From positions 1,364,001-1,428,000 of the forward strand of contig NC_065556.1 in the NCBI RefSeq assembly GCF_022605725.1: a stretch of 64,000 nucleotides of DNA. Reading direction: 5' to 3'. Source of the DNA: Anthonomus grandis grandis. Lineage: Eukaryota; Arthropoda; Insecta; Coleoptera; Curculionidae. Positions 12,544 through 22,170 of this stretch are shown piece after piece. Within the stretch, counting starts at the first letter, position 1, and each line of letters begins with the position of its first letter. The notes below the pieces were generated by a model. The model ran no database searches and was not told the DNA's origin. It worked only from the letters and a program-made list of their open reading frames with translations. Both the position numbers and the translations under genes were made by a program.

Positions 12544-14976
12544 CCCTTTCTTTACCGGTCATAAATGTCATTGCAGTGGCCTCATTCCCAGACTTTTGAA
12601 AATGTCTTGAGCTCCACTGTCGTATTTATACGACACTCTAAAAATGAGACAAACAAAGTTTTATGAAAAACTTTATTTCAAATAATTTACAAAAAATTAA
12701 CAAAAAATTCTAAAAAATAATTAAGAAAATTTTTTAATCGTTTTTTTTTTAGAAATCCTTCATTGTGTGGTATTCATCAAAACAGGGAGCGACACACAAT
12801 CCCACGATGCATTCGTTGCACATATATCTGGAATCTCGTCGCTTCTTTTTCTCCCGAATTTTGGATTGTGAACAAACAATGCATCTTCGAACTTTGTTGT
12901 TTGGTATGATAGCAGGAAAATGACGCCCCGTAAGACGTTGATGACTTGGTACAGCCTTTACTGACATAGTTTTTGGTGCAACATATCTGAAAAAAAAATA
13001 GTTGAAAATAATATGCTAAATTCTAGAAACATTATACCTCTCAAGAAGTTGCCGAGTAAGATTTAACTGAAAATCTGCTAGTGGTAACTTTCCTGGATTT
13101 TGGGTTAGAAATAATGCATGGCTGTTCAAAACACATAGATCCACAACGTGAAAAAAGAGTTTCTTGTACCATTTTAAAGTTTTTCTTACGCATTCTGTCG
13201 AACTTAGCATCATATCAGTCCTATCAACTGCTCCCATATTTTGGTTGTATTCCACCACACATGCTGGTTTTTTCACAAATTCCCCCGTTTTTCTATCTTT
13301 TTTAGTCAACTGGGTCATTTCATCCCTGTGGAAAGTTGTCAATATGTTAACGTCTCTTCGATCCTTCCATCTGACAGCTAAAATATTTTCACTAGACATG
13401 GATTTTGTTTAACCCTTGTCCAATCTTTCTGATAGACCCGGCATTTGCTTTCTGGTACTCCTAACTGTACCACATGTGTTTGTTTTTTTTTTAAATAAAT
13501 AGGTGGAAAGAGCTGGTGAGGTATACCAATTGTCAGTATAGAGGGAATGACCTTTGTTCAAATAAGATTCTATTAATGTTGTTACAACCGACCCTGATAT
13601 GCCAATATCTTGATACAACTCAATTTCGGTTTTTTAGCCTATATATATGATAAAATTTAGGACGTAGCCTGTCTCACAATCACACAGGAGGAACAGTTTT
13701 ATGCCAAAACGATGTCGTTTTTTTCGTATGAACTGCTTGAATAACAGACGTCCTTTAAAAAGCATTAAACTCTCATCAATCACCAAGTTCTGGAATGGAA
13801 CAAATTTCTGGGCAAACGTAGTTTTAATTTTGTCAAAAATCCCTCGAACTTTGTGGAATGAGTCACCTTTAATTTGTTTGCCATTGTCTGCAAAATGAAG
13901 CATGCGTAATATTATTTGAAAGCGGTTTCTGGACATCACTTTTCCAAATATCGGAGTGTATAGTAGTTCATCGGTGGACCAATTCTCTACTAATTTGTTT
14001 TTTCTATGGCGAGCAGCAAGAAAAAGTACATCAATAAAAGTGAGGAAATCTTCTTTAGTAAGTGGTGTCCAAATTATTTTTTTATTTATTTCTTTTTGTT
14101 CTAAGGCATATTTATTTGTTTGAGTGATTATCATATCTATCACTTCATCATTCAAAAATAAAAGAAAATAATCTAATTCTGTCAAAGTATTTGTCATATT
14201 TTCCACACAAGCGCCAGAATTTGAAGCGTCAAGTCATGGTTTAAAGGAATAAATTTGCGGTTAGACCATTTTATAGAAAAATCTTCATGTAAAGCGTTCT
14301 TTACCTCTCGCATTTCTCTATTTTCCTGTAAATTATTGCCGTGTTCCTCAATTATTTCATTGTCACTTTCACTAAGTGTTTCGGGGTATATCAATTCGTC
14401 AATTTCCTCATCACTACTTGCCTCACTATCCGTTGGTACATACTCACTTCCACTGTCAGCGTACGGATCCTCAACAGAATTCAGACACCCTAGAATAATA
14501 TTTATTTCATCCTCTGTAAGGCCACAAAAACAATTATTTTCTTTTTCAACGTGTTTTCTTTTTCGCGATGTATTCGGCTCACTCAACGCCATTTTATATC
14601 CACTGACTACCGTACCTACTACGAGCAATACTGGAACAGACTAAAAATCAAATTACCTTACCAGATCGATGACAAACAATGCGATAGGACATTTTCGGGT
14701 ATTTTCGTTAATTTTCGCTTATGCCGAATATATGCGATACTGGTTCTAGTGCCACTTGTATTTGAACGAAATAATACGACAATGGATTTAGAAGCCTCTC
14801 AAGGCTGACGTATGAATGTGGCGGTGGGTCTACAAATACTCTTAAATTAATTAGGTGTCGCATATATGAGGCAGTGGGAATTCCCAACATTTGGCCGGTG
14901 AACGTATATATACGGTGGTGGGAAGAAAAGCCCACCTAGGTCTTGTCGTATATATACGGCTCTGGTAAAGAAAGGG
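12544..14976 (-). mobile_element. piggyBac-family transposon, 2433 bp
   Basis: Bounded by TTAA on both sides, with matching ends: CCCTTTCTTTACCGG at the left and CCCTTTCTTTACCAG read inward from the right. Total length 2433 bp is typical of piggyBac elements. It carries one transposase gene on the minus strand. It is inserted in the transposase of the DD41D element 10,661-15,987, between sequences that rejoin in frame once it is removed. The clean insertion and recognisable TIRs suggest it is younger than its host. Confidence 0.93.
12749..14628 (-). pseudogene. piggyBac transposase with several frame lesions
   Basis: Transposase for TTAA-specific cut-and-paste transposition. Five consecutive frame segments on the minus strand cover the protein. 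14,194-14,628 is an acidic N-terminus (DPYADSGSEYVPTDSEASSD). 13,634-14,206 is the start of the catalytic core with VIDESLMLFKGR. 13,409-13,618 has SLYTDNWYTSP. 13,016-13,399 has YNQNMGAVDRTD. 12,749-12,967 is the C-terminal cysteine-rich zinc-binding domain (RRCIVCSQ, YMCNECIVGLC). The three aspartates of the piggyBac DDD triad (ESL, NWY and RTD contexts) are all visible. The reading frame changes or stops at each junction, so no full protein is made. About 600 residues in total match the family length. A more upstream ATG for the first segment is possible. Confidence 0.92.
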
Positions 14977-14980
14977 TTAA
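14977..14980. other. piggyBac target-site duplication TTAA (right)
   Basis: TTAA directly after the right end GGTAAAGAAAGGG; pairs with 12,540-12,543. Confidence 0.9.
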
Positions 14981-16144
14981 AAAGAAAATCAACTGGTAGG
15001 CCCAGAACTGTTGGGACACCTGAAAATATTGCAACTGTAAGAGAAACAGTTGAACGATCTCCTAGACGTTCAGCTGTTAAACATGCCTCTGCTTTGTATT
15101 AGTCAGATCGTTCTGTGAGGAGAATTTTGCACACCGATCTAAAGTTCCACCCATACAAAATGATGATCGTGCAAGGACTTAGTGAACGGGACTGGGAAAA
15201 TCGCCGAGAATATTCCAATAATATTCTTCAGAACATTCCACAAAATGCGCTTTTAATAACGAGTGACGAGGCTCATTTCCATTTGTCTGGCTGTGTGAAC
15301 AAGCAGAATTTTCGCTACTGGGCACCAGAAAATCCGCGGCAGCTCCATGAAAAGCCACTTCACAACCAACGTGTTACCGTTTGGTGTGCTGTTGGTTCTC
15401 TTGGTGTTTGGGGTCCCTATTTTTTGAAGAAGGAGGGGTAACGGTTACGGTAACTGCTGATCGATATGTCGACACGCTAGGTAATTTTTTGGAACTAAAA
15501 CTTAGGGAACTTGAACATCCGGATGTGTGGTTTCAAGAAGATGGGGCTATAGCTCATACGACAATAAGGACAATGGACCTGTTAAGGGAAATGTTTTCGG
15601 GACGCGTAATCTCGTTACGTGGAGACGTTGGGTGGCCTGCGCGTTCACCCAATCTTACCTTATGCGACTTTTTTTCCTTGGGGCTACCTGAAAGAGAAGG
15701 TTTTTCAACATCATGCCCGAACCATCGACGAATTGAAAGCAGCAATACGCCAAGAAATTACAGGAATATCGCCTTAAATTACTGTTCGAGTAATGGAAAC
15801 TTTCAGAAACCAGCTTCGAATGTGTGTCGAAAGAAATGGTCGCCACTTGGACTCTGTAATTTTCAAAACTTAATAAAAACAAAATGGCATACCATAAATT
15901 TTTAGTTAACAAAAATAAAATATAAATAGCATTTACATTGGCGTTTTTATTAAAAATTAAAATGTGGGAGATCATTTTGCCGGACCCTATATTACTTAAG
16001 GTATTAAATAATTTGGGCATATGATAGGATCATAATTTTTTTGTGATGTTTAGATACTGTCACAGAACCTCTTTATCGTAGATTTAACTAATGGATATCC
16101 CTTCTAAATCGCAATTTTTTATAAAGATAACAATGCGTTTTATA

Positions 16145-16590
16145 TTTTATAATTTCAAAACCAAAACACTATAAACGATGTTTGTCCGACTATTCCTATT
16201 TAGCCAATTAGATGTTCGAAGATACGGTGTAATTTTAGTTTTTCTATTTAGGTCATTGATAAGTCTGATAGATGACTTTTGCACTTTTTGTATTCTGTTT
16301 TGATCAAAACTATTAGGGCATGAGTGATATAACAATGGTTTAAATAGCTTAGTACTAAAGATTTAAACAAAATTTGGCGAAAATATATTGCTTGAAAGTT
16401 TGTGTAATCGTAAATAAGGTTTAAACTGGAGTAGGCCAATAAAAGTTTTGATGTAATATGATCTCTAAATCTTAGTTTAGAAGACATGACTCGACCTAAA
16501 CAGGAATAAGAGGTAGGTAGTGCTATTTCATTTAGCAAAATGTTAAATTTTGTTAAATGAAATAGTCTTAAATTTGTTAATATTAAATAT
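16145..16590 (-). pseudogene. Non-LTR RT, C-terminal part (split by gypsy insertion)
   Basis: Minus-strand thumb and C-terminal region of a Jockey/CR1-like RT: blocks near LGRVMSSKLRFRDHI (about 16,480), a LVLSYLNHCYITHA block (LxYxxxxW region) and a tail with RLINDLNRKTKITPYLRTSN. It is the continuation of the N-terminal RT part at 22,666-23,195. The gypsy element and its ATAT duplication lie between them. Frameshifts and stops are frequent, so the host element was already dead or has decayed since. Confidence 0.75.
16587..16590. other. Target-site duplication ATAT (left of gypsy element)
   Basis: ATAT just outside the left LTR; matched by ATAT at 22,666-22,669. A 4-bp duplication fits Ty3/gypsy integrases. 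Confidence 0.75.
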
Positions 16591-17085
16591 TGTAACGAAA
16601 TTCGGGAACACACTTTTATTGTCAACGTCAAAAGCACTAACCTAACTCGCTTTGACTGTCGTTTAATTGTTTCCAAGGTAAAAACTGACTAAACAATTAA
16701 AACTGAATGATTTGTCACGAAGCGCGTCCTTTTTAAAACCCGATGGAACAGTTTCGAAATATTTAGAATTATCTTCATTGTTTTTGCCCAAAGAGACCAA
16801 TAATTTTAGGAGAATACTGACAGTCAAAGCAAGCAAGTATACAAATTCTAGAAAATTAGAACTACAGGGATTTACAATAATATAACCTAAATAACCTAAA
16901 TTGGGGCCAAAATGGGGCTCTCAAACAAGATGAACTACCTAAAAACTAAACACTATAGATGAAAATAATAAACCAAACGTAAGTAGAACCCTAAAGAAAC
17001 CCTACGAATCAACTTTAACTACACAATACTAATAAAATTGTACAAAAACTAGCAGAATAATTAACGTATTTACATTTTCATAATA
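16591..17085 (-). repeat. 3' LTR of gypsy element
   Basis: On the plus strand it starts TGTAACGAAATTCGGG and ends CATTTTCATAATA. On the element strand it starts TATTATGAAAATG and ends CGTTACA. The AATAAA at 16,615-16,620 (minus strand) lies about 24 bp from the LTR end and is a plausible polyadenylation signal. Identical to 22,171-22,665. Confidence 0.95.
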
Positions 17086-17098
17086 CTGCTCCCCTCTC
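17086..17098 (-). promoter_or_regulatory. Polypurine tract of gypsy element
   Basis: The minus strand reads GAGAGGGGAGCAG directly before the 3' LTR and just after the pol stop. This is the expected site of plus-strand DNA priming; one C interrupts the purine run. Confidence 0.75.
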
Positions 17099-20000
17099 AA
17101 TTTTGATCGTCCCGATCAAACATGGGACCACCTGAGTCATGATAGGGCGCTAGCCGGACGATGTTTACAATTTTCATCTTCGCTGTCGGATGTCGCTGGA
17201 TACGGTACACCACGTCGTTGATTCTGGTGACCACATTGAATGGACCTTCCCAATCCTTCTGGAGCTTTGGTGACTTGCCCTTCGTCCTCCGTGGATTGTA
17301 TAACCAGACTTTATCCCCAGGATTAAAACCGGTAGAATTTGCCTTTATGTCATAACGTGATTTCATTCTGTTACTTTCTAGATGAAGTTTATCCCGTGCT
17401 TGTTCGTGAACAATTTGTAAACGCTCTTGTAAATGGTCGACGTACTCCTCCAGGGTTTCAGACTTATGGGGTCTTCCAGTAATAATGTCCAAAGGTAAAC
17501 GAAGTTCATCACCGTAGACAACTTTTGCCGGGCTTTTTCCAGTTGACTTGTGGATAGAAGAACGATATGCCAATAGGAATGGTTGTATACAGGTATCCCA
17601 GTCGGTTTGCTTAGAGTTTACTACCATCCTTAAATAGGTTTCAAGTGTCCGGTTAAATCTTTCAACCATTCCATCAGACTGAGGGTGTAGTGGGGTTGTA
17701 CGGGTCTTATTGATTCCCAGCAACTGGCATAGTTGTTGGAATATTTGTGACTCAAAGTTCCTTCCTTGGTCTGAATGTATCTCTCTGGGTACACCAAATC
17801 GAAAAATCCAGTTCTGGAACAGCACTTCAGCTACTGTCGTTGCTTCTTGGTTTGGAATCGGATAAACCTCGGGCCACTTACTAAAGTAATCCATAACAAC
17901 AAGAGCATATCGGTTTCCGGAGCTACTAGTAGGAAAGGGTCCTGCTACGTCTATGGCAATTCGTTCAAAAGGTGCACCAACAAGATACTGCATCATCTTT
18001 CCTCTTGTCCGGGTTTTTGGGCCCTTGCTTGACGAACACTGCTCACACTGTCGGCACCAGCGTTCAGCATCTTGATGACTGTTCAGCCAGTAAAACCGTT
18101 CTCTCACTTTTGCCAAGGTCTTACTAACTCCAAAATGTCCTCCGCCGACACCGCCATGAACAGCTTCAAGGACTTCCGGAATACGTTTTCGAGGAAGGAC
18201 TGTCAGATATGTCTTTTCTTTTCCATCTACGCTCTCCCAGACTCTTTTTAATAATCCATCTTTTATAACCAATGAATTCCATTGAGACCAATAAGCTTTA
18301 AGTTCTGGAGATTTGTCAGAAATGTCTTTCCATTCTGGTTTTGAAATTTCTCGAGATTTCAGTTCGTAAATAAGACCAAATACTGGGTCATCACACTGAT
18401 CTTGGATTAAACTAGCTACATCCCACTCTTTAGAACTGTGAAGGCCAATACGATTACAAGTAAATATCTCTGGATGCTGTTTTGATTCCTTTTTAAAACA
18501 ATGTTGACATGTTTCAATACAGGGTCTTCTCGATAAAGCATCGGCATTTTGGTGATATGCGCCTTTCCTATGTTCTATTGTAAAGTCATACTCTTGTAAT
18601 CGTTGAAGCCACCTTGCTATTTGTCCTTCGGGGTTTTTAAACTGAAACAGCCATTTCAACGAAGCATGGTCGGTTCTAAGGATAAATCGTTGACCATACA
18701 AATATTTATGGAAATGTTCAATAGCTTTTACTGCTGACAATAGCTCTCGTCTAGTGACACAATAGTTTCTTTCTGGTTTTGATAATGTTTTACTGAAATA
18801 AGCTATTACTTGCTCGCCATCTTCATATTTTTGTGATAGAACGGCCCCAATTCCAACATTACTCGCATCGGTATCCAAAATAAAAGTTTGTCCAGGAATC
18901 GGATATGTTAAAATTGGAGATGTGCATAGTGCTCTCTTTAACTGTTGAAATGCTTCTTCACAGTCTGTTGACCAACTAAATACCACTTTGTCCTCCGTGA
19001 GCTTATGTAGAGGCTTTGCAAGATTAGCGAAATTTCTTACAAATCTTCCGTAATAGGTACAAAGGCCCAGAAAGCTTCTTAACTGGTGTTTGTCAGTGGG
19101 TCGTGGCCATTTTTCGATCGCCTCTACTTTATCTGGATCAGTCTTGACACCTTTTTCTGATATTACATGGCCAAGGTATCGAACTTCTTTTTGAAATAAG
19201 CAACATTTTTTAGGACTTAGCTTCAGGTTGGCCTCTCGCAGTTTAACAAATACCTTTTGAATATTCTTCAAATGATCTTCAAATGTTTTCCCCAGTATGA
19301 TAACGTCATCCAGATAAACTAAACATGATTCCCAAGTCATTCCACGTAAAACTGTGTCCATAAGTCTCTCAAAGGTAGCTGGAGCATTGCAGAGTCCAAA
19401 GGGCATTACTGTAAACTGCCAAAGTCCTGTTCCAGTCGAGAATGCGGTCTTTTCCTTATCTTCTGGGTGCATCTTTACCTGCCAGTATCCACTCTTTAGA
19501 TCGAGTGTTGAGAACCATTGTGAACCTGATAGCGTGTCCAGGGTGTCGTCAATTCTTGGTAGGGGATAACTGTCTTTCTTGGTAATATCATTCAGTCGCC
19601 GATAGTCTACACAAAATCTAGTGGATCCATCCTTTTTCTTCACTAGCACAACTGGAGATGTCCAAGGACTCTGAGAAGGCTCTATCACTCCTTGTGTCCT
19701 CATTTCTTGAAGCATTGAGGAAACTTCTCCTTGTTTAGCTATCGGAATTCTTCGAGGTGCTTGTTTAATCGGAGCATTGTCTCCAGTGTTAATTCGATGC
19801 TGCACCAAATCAGTTCTTCCCAGGTCTTTATCGTGCAAGGAAAACACATCTTGATTTTCTTCAAGAAGACGTCGCAATTTACTACACTGGTCCATGGTTA
19901 AATTGGCAGAAGATTCTTCAAATAGGTTTTGTAAACAAACAGGAAAAGGTCTGTTTGAATAACGACTTCTATCAGCATTTTTCATGACTGCCACTACTTC

Positions 20001-20747
20001 AGAGCATACGCCAATGTTCTCTCCTTGTTTCAGGTGTTGATCATATCCTTTTAAATTTACCATTCGAACCAAAATAGTAGATTTCTTCTGCGTAGTTAAC
20101 GTCTTGGCTGGAAAAATTCCTTGACCATATAGTTTGCATTTTTCCATGGGCTCAATCAAAACAGTTTCTCCCTCTTTTCCTCCAGTTGTAGCATAAACCA
20201 CCACCTCTGAATTTCCTGGTATAGTAACATCCTTGAATAACTTAACGACTCTGGTATTTACTTTATCTTCATATAGGTGGTGCATAAAAATCTCTTCATT
20301 TCTCGTCGTCAATATCCGGTTATATACATCCATTTTAAACTGCTGAGCATTCATAACATCTAATCCTAATATGACATCATCCATGATTTCTGCCACTAGT
20401 ACTGGCTGTTGGAATGTTGTTAAGCCAATGGTGACTGTAGCTTCGTGCAATCCAAGAATCGGGATCCTTTTTCCATTTGCAGACTCCAGAATTAAATTGG
20501 GTGGTGCTGAGAGCCTACAGTGTGCTACGATGTTCGGCTTCACGATAGTATGACTTGATCCTGTATCCACTACCATCTCACATTCACGGCCGCATATTTT
20601 TCCCGGTACTACCAAGCTCTCTCCAGGATGTGGCAGCCGGTTTAGTCTTATACGTGGGGCTTGGTAGCACCCAGCCAGCTTGCGCCCCATAAAGCTGACT
20701 AGTTGAAGTTTTCCTGGTTCCTTGGATCTCTTAAAGGCTTGGGGCAT
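17097..20747 (-). CDS. pol: Gypsy Pol polyprotein (protease, RT, RNase H, integrase)
   Basis: 1216 codons, uninterrupted. The domains make the enzymes that cleave the polyprotein, copy the RNA to DNA and insert it. Protease active site DTGSS at 61-65, with ILGLD at 126-130. RT: DYRRLN about 381, first catalytic Asp in STLDLKSGYWQ (D416) and YLDD at 478-481. RNase H: Asp in DTDAS (about 625), Glu about 668 and Asp about 693. Integrase: zinc finger H864/H871 with the CxxC cysteines at 901/904, then D933, D993, E1029 (35 residues between the last two). GPF-type module WEGPF about 1166-1170. The listed ATG overlaps gag by 49 nt in the -1 frame. The pol frame has a TAA a few codons upstream of that ATG, so the frame change must occur within about 55 nt. 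Confidence 0.97.
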   Translation of the reverse strand: MPQAFKRSKEPGKLQLVSFMGRKLAGCYQAPRIRLNRLPHPGESLVVPGKICGRECEMVVDTGSSHTIVKPNIVAHCRLSAPPNLILESANGKRIPILGLHEATVTIGLTTFQQPVLVAEIMDDVILGLDVMNAQQFKMDVYNRILTTRNEEIFMHHLYEDKVNTRVVKLFKDVTIPGNSEVVVYATTGGKEGETVLIEPMEKCKLYGQGIFPAKTLTTQKKSTILVRMVNLKGYDQHLKQGENIGVCSEVVAVMKNADRSRYSNRPFPVCLQNLFEESSANLTMDQCSKLRRLLEENQDVFSLHDKDLGRTDLVQHRINTGDNAPIKQAPRRIPIAKQGEVSSMLQEMRTQGVIEPSQSPWTSPVVLVKKKDGSTRFCVDYRRLNDITKKDSYPLPRIDDTLDTLSGSQWFSTLDLKSGYWQVKMHPEDKEKTAFSTGTGLWQFTVMPFGLCNAPATFERLMDTVLRGMTWESCLVYLDDVIILGKTFEDHLKNIQKVFVKLREANLKLSPKKCCLFQKEVRYLGHVISEKGVKTDPDKVEAIEKWPRPTDKHQLRSFLGLCTYYGRFVRNFANLAKPLHKLTEDKVVFSWSTDCEEAFQQLKRALCTSPILTYPIPGQTFILDTDASNVGIGAVLSQKYEDGEQVIAYFSKTLSKPERNYCVTRRELLSAVKAIEHFHKYLYGQRFILRTDHASLKWLFQFKNPEGQIARWLQRLQEYDFTIEHRKGAYHQNADALSRRPCIETCQHCFKKESKQHPEIFTCNRIGLHSSKEWDVASLIQDQCDDPVFGLIYELKSREISKPEWKDISDKSPELKAYWSQWNSLVIKDGLLKRVWESVDGKEKTYLTVLPRKRIPEVLEAVHGGVGGGHFGVSKTLAKVRERFYWLNSHQDAERWCRQCEQCSSSKGPKTRTRGKMMQYLVGAPFERIAIDVAGPFPTSSSGNRYALVVMDYFSKWPEVYPIPNQEATTVAEVLFQNWIFRFGVPREIHSDQGRNFESQIFQQLCQLLGINKTRTTPLHPQSDGMVERFNRTLETYLRMVVNSKQTDWDTCIQPFLLAYRSSIHKSTGKSPAKVVYGDELRLPLDIITGRPHKSETLEEYVDHLQERLQIVHEQARDKLHLESNRMKSRYDIKANSTGFNPGDKVWLYNPRRTKGKSPKLQKDWEGPFNVVTRINDVVYRIQRHPTAKMKIVNIVRLAPYHDSGGPMFDRDDQN

Positions 20748-22126
20748 TGACGTTTAAGGTGCCCCTCCTCATTGCAATTCCAGCATTGCAATGGTCTTTT
20801 AGGTTTCCTCGCTAATAATGATTCAAGCTTCTTTAGGCGGTCTTCGAGATCACTTTCCGAAGTTCTGATTTGTCTTATTCGTGTCTGCCTTCTAGTTGCT
20901 TGAAAAGCTGCCTCATACTCTAGTCCATGGGCCAAAGCTTCTGATATACTTTTATGATGAGCCATCCTTAGAGCGTGGTTAGTATCTGGATCTCGAACTC
21001 CGTCAATAAAACAATTTATAGAAATTTGTTCTCGGAACTCTGTTGGGGCTGAAGGGTAAGCCAGATTTACTAATCGAGCAACATCGGCCTCAAACTGTTG
21101 GAGTCCTTCCTCGGGTTGTTGTCTTCTAGATTTCAATTGAGCCTGGTACACTTGTTGTAGATGGGCTTCACCGTATCTCATCTCTAAGGTACGCACCAGT
21201 ACGTCGAAATTGAGCTGATCCTCAGATGGCACCATTCTTAATATTTCTGTAGCTTCTCCTCTAAGGCTTAGCTTAAGATTGATTGCCTTTTCTTCGTTAT
21301 CCCAGCGATTTCCCCTAGCAGCGGCCTCAAATTGATTCAAATAGGTACTCCAAGCTTCTTTGCCGTCGAATTTTGGTGGCTTTACTTTCATCATTGTTTG
21401 CATTCCAGGATCGGGATGAAGAGGAGTCCGTTTTACTTTCATCTCTAGTTCTTGGATCTTTTTTTGTACTTGCCCCAATTCTTCTTCTACTGTTGCTTCA
21501 AAGTTAGTCATTAATTGTTTCTGATTCTTCTCCAGATCTTCTTTAAGTTGTAAAACTCGTTCCTCTTGTTTTCTGTCTCGTTCCTCCTGCTCCTTTTTAA
21601 GATTATTTTTTAAATTAAGTAAGTCATCTTTCATGGTTCGAATCAGGTCTTCATTTTCTTTCTTTAGGTCATCTTTCATGGTCTTTATCAGGTCTTCATT
21701 TTCCTTCTTCAGGTCAGATTTAATTGTCTTTAGTAAATCTTCCTGTTTCTTGTCTCGCTCTTCTTGTTTGCGGTCTCGTTCTTCTTGTTCTTCCTTCAGT
21801 TTACGGTCTCGTTCTTCTTGTTCTACCTTCTGTTTACGGTCTCGTTCTTCTTGTTCTTTCTTCTGTTTACGGTCTCGTTCTTCTTGTTCTTCCTTCTGTT
21901 TACGGTCTCGTTGTTCTTGTTCTTCCTTCTGTTTACGGTCTCGTTCTTCTTGTTTGCGGTCTCGTTCTTCTTGTTCTTCCTTCTGTTTACGGTCTCGTTG
22001 TTCTTGTTCTTCCTTCTGTTTACGGTCTCGTTCTTCTTGTTCTACTTTTTGCTCGTCAAACTTCCTTAATAGCAGCTCCATCAATTTCTCGGTCTCCATC
22101 TTGGCTTGACTTCTTGTTAAAGGCAT
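20699..22126 (-). CDS. gag: Gypsy Gag with repeat-built coiled coil
   Basis: 475 codons, uninterrupted; the structural protein that packages the element RNA. Residues about 24-235 are a highly charged coiled coil made of repeats of ERDRKQKEEQE and shorter ERDRKQE units. Residues about 245-420 resemble a retrotransposon Gag capsid domain (KFDGKEAWSTYLNQFEAAAR; later YPSAPTEFREQ). A zinc knuckle CWNCNEEGHLKRQC (448-461, CX2CX4HX4C) lies near the C-terminus. The ATG at 22,126 is 31 nt from the primer binding site. It ends in TAG at 20,699-20,701, inside the start of pol. The long coiled coil ahead of the capsid domain is unusual in length. Antisense frames across it are composition artefacts. 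Confidence 0.95.
   Translation of the reverse strand: MPLTRSQAKMETEKLMELLLRKFDEQKVEQEERDRKQKEEQEQRDRKQKEEQEERDRKQEERDRKQKEEQEQRDRKQKEEQEERDRKQKKEQEERDRKQKVEQEERDRKLKEEQEERDRKQEERDKKQEDLLKTIKSDLKKENEDLIKTMKDDLKKENEDLIRTMKDDLLNLKNNLKKEQEERDRKQEERVLQLKEDLEKNQKQLMTNFEATVEEELGQVQKKIQELEMKVKRTPLHPDPGMQTMMKVKPPKFDGKEAWSTYLNQFEAAARGNRWDNEEKAINLKLSLRGEATEILRMVPSEDQLNFDVLVRTLEMRYGEAHLQQVYQAQLKSRRQQPEEGLQQFEADVARLVNLAYPSAPTEFREQISINCFIDGVRDPDTNHALRMAHHKSISEALAHGLEYEAAFQATRRQTRIRQIRTSESDLEDRLKKLESLLARKPKRPLQCWNCNEEGHLKRQCPKPLRDPRNQENFN
21755..22060 (-). repeat. In-frame minisatellite within gag
   Basis: About ten tandem units read CGGTCTCGTTCTTCTTGTT on the plus strand, mostly 33 bp (11 codons) with some 21-bp short units. 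All are multiples of 3, so unit gain or loss keeps the Gag frame. Near-identity of units implies recent expansion or ongoing homogenisation. Confidence 0.9.
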
Positions 22127-22156
22127 CCACTAAAATGAGCTTCCAAATATCCTTTA

Positions 22157-22168
22157 CTTCTGACACCA
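22157..22168 (-). promoter_or_regulatory. Primer binding site of gypsy element
   Basis: Two bases inside the 5' LTR the minus strand reads TGGTGTCAGAAG. It begins with TGG, the complement of a tRNA CCA end. TGGTGTCAGAAG matches what I know of some tRNA-Leu 3' ends; that tRNA identity is from memory and not checked. Confidence 0.75.
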
Positions 22169-22170
22169 AT

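Larger units (their letters stand above)
12360..15873 (+). pseudogene. DD41D transposase split by piggyBac
   Basis: The N-terminal part starts at the ATG at 12,360 (MNWTGEHRAFVIETLFKSNE) and runs to the TTAA at 12,540. The frame resumes after 14,980 with KKKSTGRPRTVGTP, the usual linker after the HTH domain. One in-frame TAG follows at about 15,100. Catalytic blocks are TSDEAHF (about 15,262), FQEDGAIAH (about 15,530) and GWPARSPNLTLCDFF (about 15,633-15,670). 41 residues lie between the second and third aspartates. A frameshift near 15,672 moves the remaining C-terminus (WGYLKEKVFQHHARTIDELK) to another frame, which also has a stop. It is a pseudogene by insertion, nonsense and frameshift. 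Confidence 0.87.
10661..15987 (+). mobile_element. Second DD41D element, host of nested MITE and piggyBac
   Basis: The left end has AGGGTCTGGCAAAATGATCT followed by TCCACAT. The right end (15,962-15,987) is its inverse with two mismatches, giving short TIRs of about 26 bp next to TA-rich flanks. Inside is a plus-strand transposase (12,360-15,873) interrupted by a TTAA-flanked piggyBac. A MITE sits in the 5' region. The 5' region is GC-richer than its surroundings (10,690-10,870 and 12,150-12,360), with the MITE and about 0.5 kb of other DNA between the two parts. Without the piggyBac the element would be about 2.9 kb. The exact left end is uncertain by a base or two. Confidence 0.8.

Noticed and set aside
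14255..14808. Plus-strand frames of 129 and 85 codons
   Set aside because: Antisense of the acidic piggyBac N-terminus; serine-rich artefact.
16591..17097. Possible env gene between pol and the 3' LTR
   Set aside because: Pol ends at the polypurine tract; there is no room for another gene.
21755..22060. CRISPR-like array (regular ~33-bp repeats)
   Set aside because: Units are directly tandem, with no spacers, in a eukaryotic gag coding frame.
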